From the NCBI GenBank assembly GCA_027074805.1, contig JALTCK010000099.1:1-23199 (forward strand): a stretch of 23,199 nucleotides of DNA, read 5' to 3'. Origin of the DNA: Thermococcus sp. (lineage in GTDB: Archaea; Methanobacteriota_B; Thermococci; Thermococcales; Thermococcaceae). Position 1 is the first letter of the stretch. Each line of letters starts with the position of its first letter. The notes under the pieces are model-generated. The model was not told the DNA's origin and did not search any database. It saw nothing but the letters and a program-made list of their open reading frames with translations. Positions 21,069 to 23,199 of this stretch are shown here, one piece after another. Made by a program: the position numbers and the translations under genes.

Positions 21069-21548
21069 ATGGTGGATATTGACGAGATAGTTGAAAATCT
21101 CTCAAAGCTCTCCTACAGGGAGGTACTCGCCTACTGGATTACCAGTGAGGAGGAAGAAGCCGAGTTCTACAGAAGACTCGCTGGGAGGGCTAGAGCTCTC
21201 GGCCTTCCTGAGAGCCTCGCAAAGGCCTTTGAGAAGCTCTCGATTGATTCGGAGAGGCATGCGAGGGAACTCACGAAGATATTCAGGGAGGAGTTTAAGG
21301 TTGATCCGAAAACCCACATCCCGCCCCTTGAAGTCCTGCCCGTTCTTGAGAAGTTCGAAAGGGCGGATCAGATTAAGGAAGTGCTGGAGGCGGCAATGGA
21401 GAGCGAGTTAATAGCCATGAATGCCTATAAAACACTGGCAGAGAAGGTGGAAGACCCCAAATTAAAGGAGCTCTACTCGAACCTGGCTGATGTTGAGAAG
21501 GGTCACTATGAAACCCTTAAGATGGAATACGAGAAAGTGGGTGGTTGA
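21069..21548 (+). CDS. Rubrerythrin/ferritin-like protein, first of a tandem pair
   Basis: The 159-residue four-helix protein is ferritin-like, similar in layout to rubrerythrins but without a rubredoxin domain. Candidate diiron positions are the acidic run in helix 1 (SEEEEAEFY), Glu111/Glu113 in helix 3 (AMESEL), and Glu143-x-x-His146 in helix 4. The matching helix-2 site reads D-S-E-R-H (60-64), with Ser where rubrerythrins have Glu. These proteins usually deal with peroxide or store iron. I chose the ATG at 21069 because it aligns with the start of the second paralogue; an ATG at 21063 is possible. TTATTTATC at 21028-21036 is its TATA box. It ends 1 base before the next gene. Confidence 0.8.
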   Translation: MVDIDEIVENLSKLSYREVLAYWITSEEEEAEFYRRLAGRARALGLPESLAKAFEKLSIDSERHARELTKIFREEFKVDPKTHIPPLEVLPVLEKFERADQIKEVLEAAMESELIAMNAYKTLAEKVEDPKLKELYSNLADVEKGHYETLKMEYEKVGG

Positions 21549-21549
21549 C

Positions 21550-22035
21550 ATGGTGGTTGAGGTTTTGAATGAGATAAGGAAGCTAGACGAGCGCGAACTC
21601 CTGAGCTACTGGATCAAAGGGGAGTACGAGGAGGCCGAAACCTACTGGAAGCTGGCGGAGCGCGCCAAAGAGCTCGGCCTTCCAGATGAGGTTGTTGAAA
21701 CGTTCAAAAGACTTGGAGACGAGTCGAAGATGCACGGCGATGAGCTCTTCAAGATATACAAGGAGGCTTATGGGGAGGAACTGGTGGAAGTAAATGTCCC
21801 AAACGTTGAAGCCCTCAACGTTCTCGGGAAGTTCTGGAAGGTGGAAGATCTGGCCGACGTTCTCGACAATGCTATGGAGAGTGAAAAGCTTGCTGAAACA
21901 ATATACAGAAGACTTGCTGAAGAATGTGACAAAGAGAGTCTGAAGGGAACTTACCTAAAGTTGGCAGAGGTGGAGAGGGGCCATTATGAGGCACTCAAAA
22001 ATATTCTGGCGGAGGTTCAAAAGGAAAAAGTGTGA
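21550..22035 (+). CDS. Rubrerythrin/ferritin-like protein, second of a tandem pair
   Basis: The 161-residue protein is a clear paralogue of the preceding one over its full length, with shared blocks SYWIKGEYEEAE, AMESEKLA, and AEVERGHYEAL. It has the same pattern of candidate metal ligands: Glu142-x-x-His145 in helix 4, Glu110/Glu112 in helix 3, and again Ser59 where the helix-2 Glu should be (E-S-K-M-H at 58-62). The start is set by GGTGG and a 1-base gap to the upstream stop, so both are made from one message, probably as a hetero- or homo-oligomer. It converges on the hydrogenase operon with an 18-base gap. Confidence 0.8.
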   Translation: MVVEVLNEIRKLDERELLSYWIKGEYEEAETYWKLAERAKELGLPDEVVETFKRLGDESKMHGDELFKIYKEAYGEELVEVNVPNVEALNVLGKFWKVEDLADVLDNAMESEKLAETIYRRLAEECDKESLKGTYLKLAEVERGHYEALKNILAEVQKEKV

Positions 22036-22053
22036 AGAAGTTAAAGGGAACGT

Positions 22054-22551
22054 TTAAGTTCCTTCTTTGGCTAGATTTGGATTTTCTGTTCCTTTCTTGT
22101 AGAGATCTTTCGCTTCGGGAGGCTCTTCTATCAGGTTGTCGCTGTACTTGTCGTAATCCGCCAGCAGGAACTCGTCGCTCATGCTGAGGGCTTTAACGGC
22201 CTTCTCCTCTCCGGGGAACTTCTTGCCGGGGCATACGTCGACGCAGAGGGCGCAGAACATGCATCGCGCGGCGTAGTGCCTTATCTTCTTGAGCTCCGGA
22301 ATCCACTCCATCGCATCCGCCGGGCAGACCATTATACACAGCCTGCAGCCTATGCACCTCTCCGGGTCGTAGTGTATCTTGCCCCTAAAGCCTTCGGGAA
22401 CGGGCACGGGAGGGTTTATCTTGGCCTCGCCCCTCTGGACCTTCTCTATCAGCGCAGTAACGTTCGCGGGGGCGTGCTTGACCGGGAAGGGGTTGGTGGC
22501 AGGCCTGTGGACGAGCTGCTTGAGCAGGACAAACATCATCTTGTTTACCAT
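22054..22551 (-). CDS. mbhN: MbhN: two-[4Fe-4S] ferredoxin-like subunit of membrane-bound hydrogenase
   Basis: The 165-residue protein is NuoI-like, with two intact cluster motifs: Cys66, 69, 72, 76 and Cys97, 100, 103, 107, each followed by Pro. It carries electrons from ferredoxin towards the [NiFe] subunit at the cytoplasmic face of the membrane complex, where H2 evolution drives Na+/H+ pumping. The N-terminus (KMMFVLLKQLVHRPATNPFP) docks it to the membrane part. It is the last gene of the operon, 3 bases after the NuoH-like gene on the same strand. Assignment to Mbh rather than the related Mbs/Mbx or formate hydrogenlyase complexes rests on recalled gene order, so the symbol is less sure than the family. 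Confidence 0.8.
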   Translation of the reverse strand: MVNKMMFVLLKQLVHRPATNPFPVKHAPANVTALIEKVQRGEAKINPPVPVPEGFRGKIHYDPERCIGCRLCIMVCPADAMEWIPELKKIRHYAARCMFCALCVDVCPGKKFPGEEKAVKALSMSDEFLLADYDKYSDNLIEEPPEAKDLYKKGTENPNLAKEGT

Positions 22552-22554
22552 CCA

Positions 22555-23199
22555 TCACACCCCCATCCAGACGAGGGCCACGCCAACGAGGGCGATTATG
22601 TTGACGTAGACCCAGAATATCCTCGACGCCTGCTCTATCCTGAACCTCGCGAAGGAAGTCCTGACCAGCGTTACAGCCAGCAGGTAGATGACCAGCACCT
22701 TGAAGAGGAACCACAGTGACTCGACGGCATAATAAGCGGTGCCCGTGAGCCCGAGGTTGAAGGTGTCATTCAGTGTGAACGGGAAGAACAGCACCACCTC
22801 CAGGGCCGCCATCGCGAAGCCCCTGACCGCGTCCGAGAGGTAGAATAAAGCCAAGTTCCTCCCGCTGTACTCTGCCAGCATTCCCTCGCATATCTCCGTC
22901 TCCGCCTCCGCGATGTCGAAGGGGAGCTTCGCCAGCTCAGCCGGAGTAACCACCAGCAGGGCGACGAAGAGCAGCAGAACGCCCATCGCCGTTAATGGAC
23001 TCACGATTCCCCAGACCGGCGTCAAGACTATGGTCGTCAGCGAGAAGCTCTTGTAGATGAGCGCGAAGCCCACTATGACCGTAGCTAAAGGCATCTCGTA
23101 GCTCATCATGAGCACCATTTCCCTCTGCGCGCCCACTGACGAGAAGGGGCTCCCCGATGCAAAACCGCCTATGGCCATCGACAGGGACTGGAGGGTGAG
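22555..23199 (-). CDS. mbhM: MbhM: NuoH-like membrane subunit, cut by the window edge
   Basis: The 214 residues visible are the C-terminal two thirds of a complex I subunit 1 (NuoH/HyfC-like) protein; the frame is open to the last base of the window and the start lies beyond it. Typical features are GSPFSSVGAQREMVLMMSYE, then LPFDIAEAETEICEGMLAEY and YSGRNLALFYLSD, which form the quinone-site-like loop next to the ferredoxin arm, and about six transmembrane helices. In Mbh this subunit links the hydrogenase module to the ion-pumping antiporter module. Full length in relatives is about 320 residues. It sits directly upstream of mbhN in one operon. Confidence 0.8.
   Translation of the reverse strand, partial: LTLQSLSMAIGGFASGSPFSSVGAQREMVLMMSYEMPLATVIVGFALIYKSFSLTTIVLTPVWGIVSPLTAMGVLLLFVALLVVTPAELAKLPFDIAEAETEICEGMLAEYSGRNLALFYLSDAVRGFAMAALEVVLFFPFTLNDTFNLGLTGTAYYAVESLWFLFKVLVIYLLAVTLVRTSFARFRIEQASRIFWVYVNIIALVGVALVWMGV

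Noticed and set aside
22276..22719. Plus-strand frame antisense to mbhN and mbhM
   Set aside because: The opposite strand encodes a two-cluster ferredoxin and a NuoH-like protein with all key residues; the antisense product is His/Arg/Pro-rich without family resemblance.
1..23199. tRNA or rRNA genes, CRISPR arrays, insertion sequences, replication origin
   Set aside because: Intergenic gaps were read on both strands; none shows a cloverleaf-like sequence, regular repeats with spacers, a transposase or its terminal repeats, or origin recognition boxes.

Overview
The window reads as a chromosomal segment of a hyperthermophilic euryarchaeon of the order Thermococcales, most likely Thermococcus. 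Supporting signs are archaeal TATA boxes about 25 bases upstream of short leaders, Shine-Dalgarno sites of the GGTG/GGAGGTGATC type, very tight packing, a CGP-CTERM sorting tail, a Thermococcales glycolytic motif (TGM) at enolase, and the end of a membrane-bound hydrogenase operon. From memory, the order MbhN / two ferritin-like proteins / SagB-like / THUMP / AAA+ / YdjM-like / thioredoxin reductase / ornithine aminotransferase / ECF S component / small protein / DeoC / enolase matches the T. kodakarensis region around TK2093-TK2106. I could not check this by alignment.

Layout. 1-5.0 kb: MoaE; a SPASM protein that lacks the radical SAM cluster motif; a two-HTH Lrp-like regulator divergent from an adenosine-specific kinase; XTP/dITP pyrophosphatase; an Lrp/AsnC regulator with a palindrome at its promoter; a candidate C/D box sRNA; and a biotin-synthase-like radical SAM enzyme that is a candidate archaeal lipoyl synthase component. 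5.0-10.4 kb: a very large RND/MMPL transporter divergent from a PadR regulator across an inverted-repeat promoter region, then a membrane protein of unknown function. 10.4-14.5 kb: enolase with a TGM over its transcription start, a heavily frameshifted CGP-CTERM surface-protein pseudogene, a small leaderless hypothetical gene, and deoC overlapping a 96-residue protein that resembles a family 4 (A-domain-only) encapsulin.

14.4-19.6 kb, minus strand: an ECF transporter S component, a class III (ornithine-type) aminotransferase, thioredoxin reductase, a YdjM-like membrane hydrolase and an AAA+ ATPase. 19.6-23.2 kb: a THUMP protein divergent from the ATPase, a membrane-anchored SagB-like nitroreductase overlapping a 60-residue two-helix membrane protein, and two tandem rubrerythrin-like paralogues. 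These converge on the last two genes of an Mbh-type hydrogenase operon, the ferredoxin-like MbhN and a NuoH-like MbhM cut by the window edge.

The most interesting unit is the deoC/encapsulin-like pair, which suggests an enzyme housed in, or bound to, an HK97-fold shell. Other points worth checking are the cluster-less SPASM protein, the C/D sRNA squeezed between convergent genes, the decayed surface-protein gene, and several palindromic operator candidates. I saw no tRNA or rRNA gene, CRISPR array, insertion sequence or replication origin.
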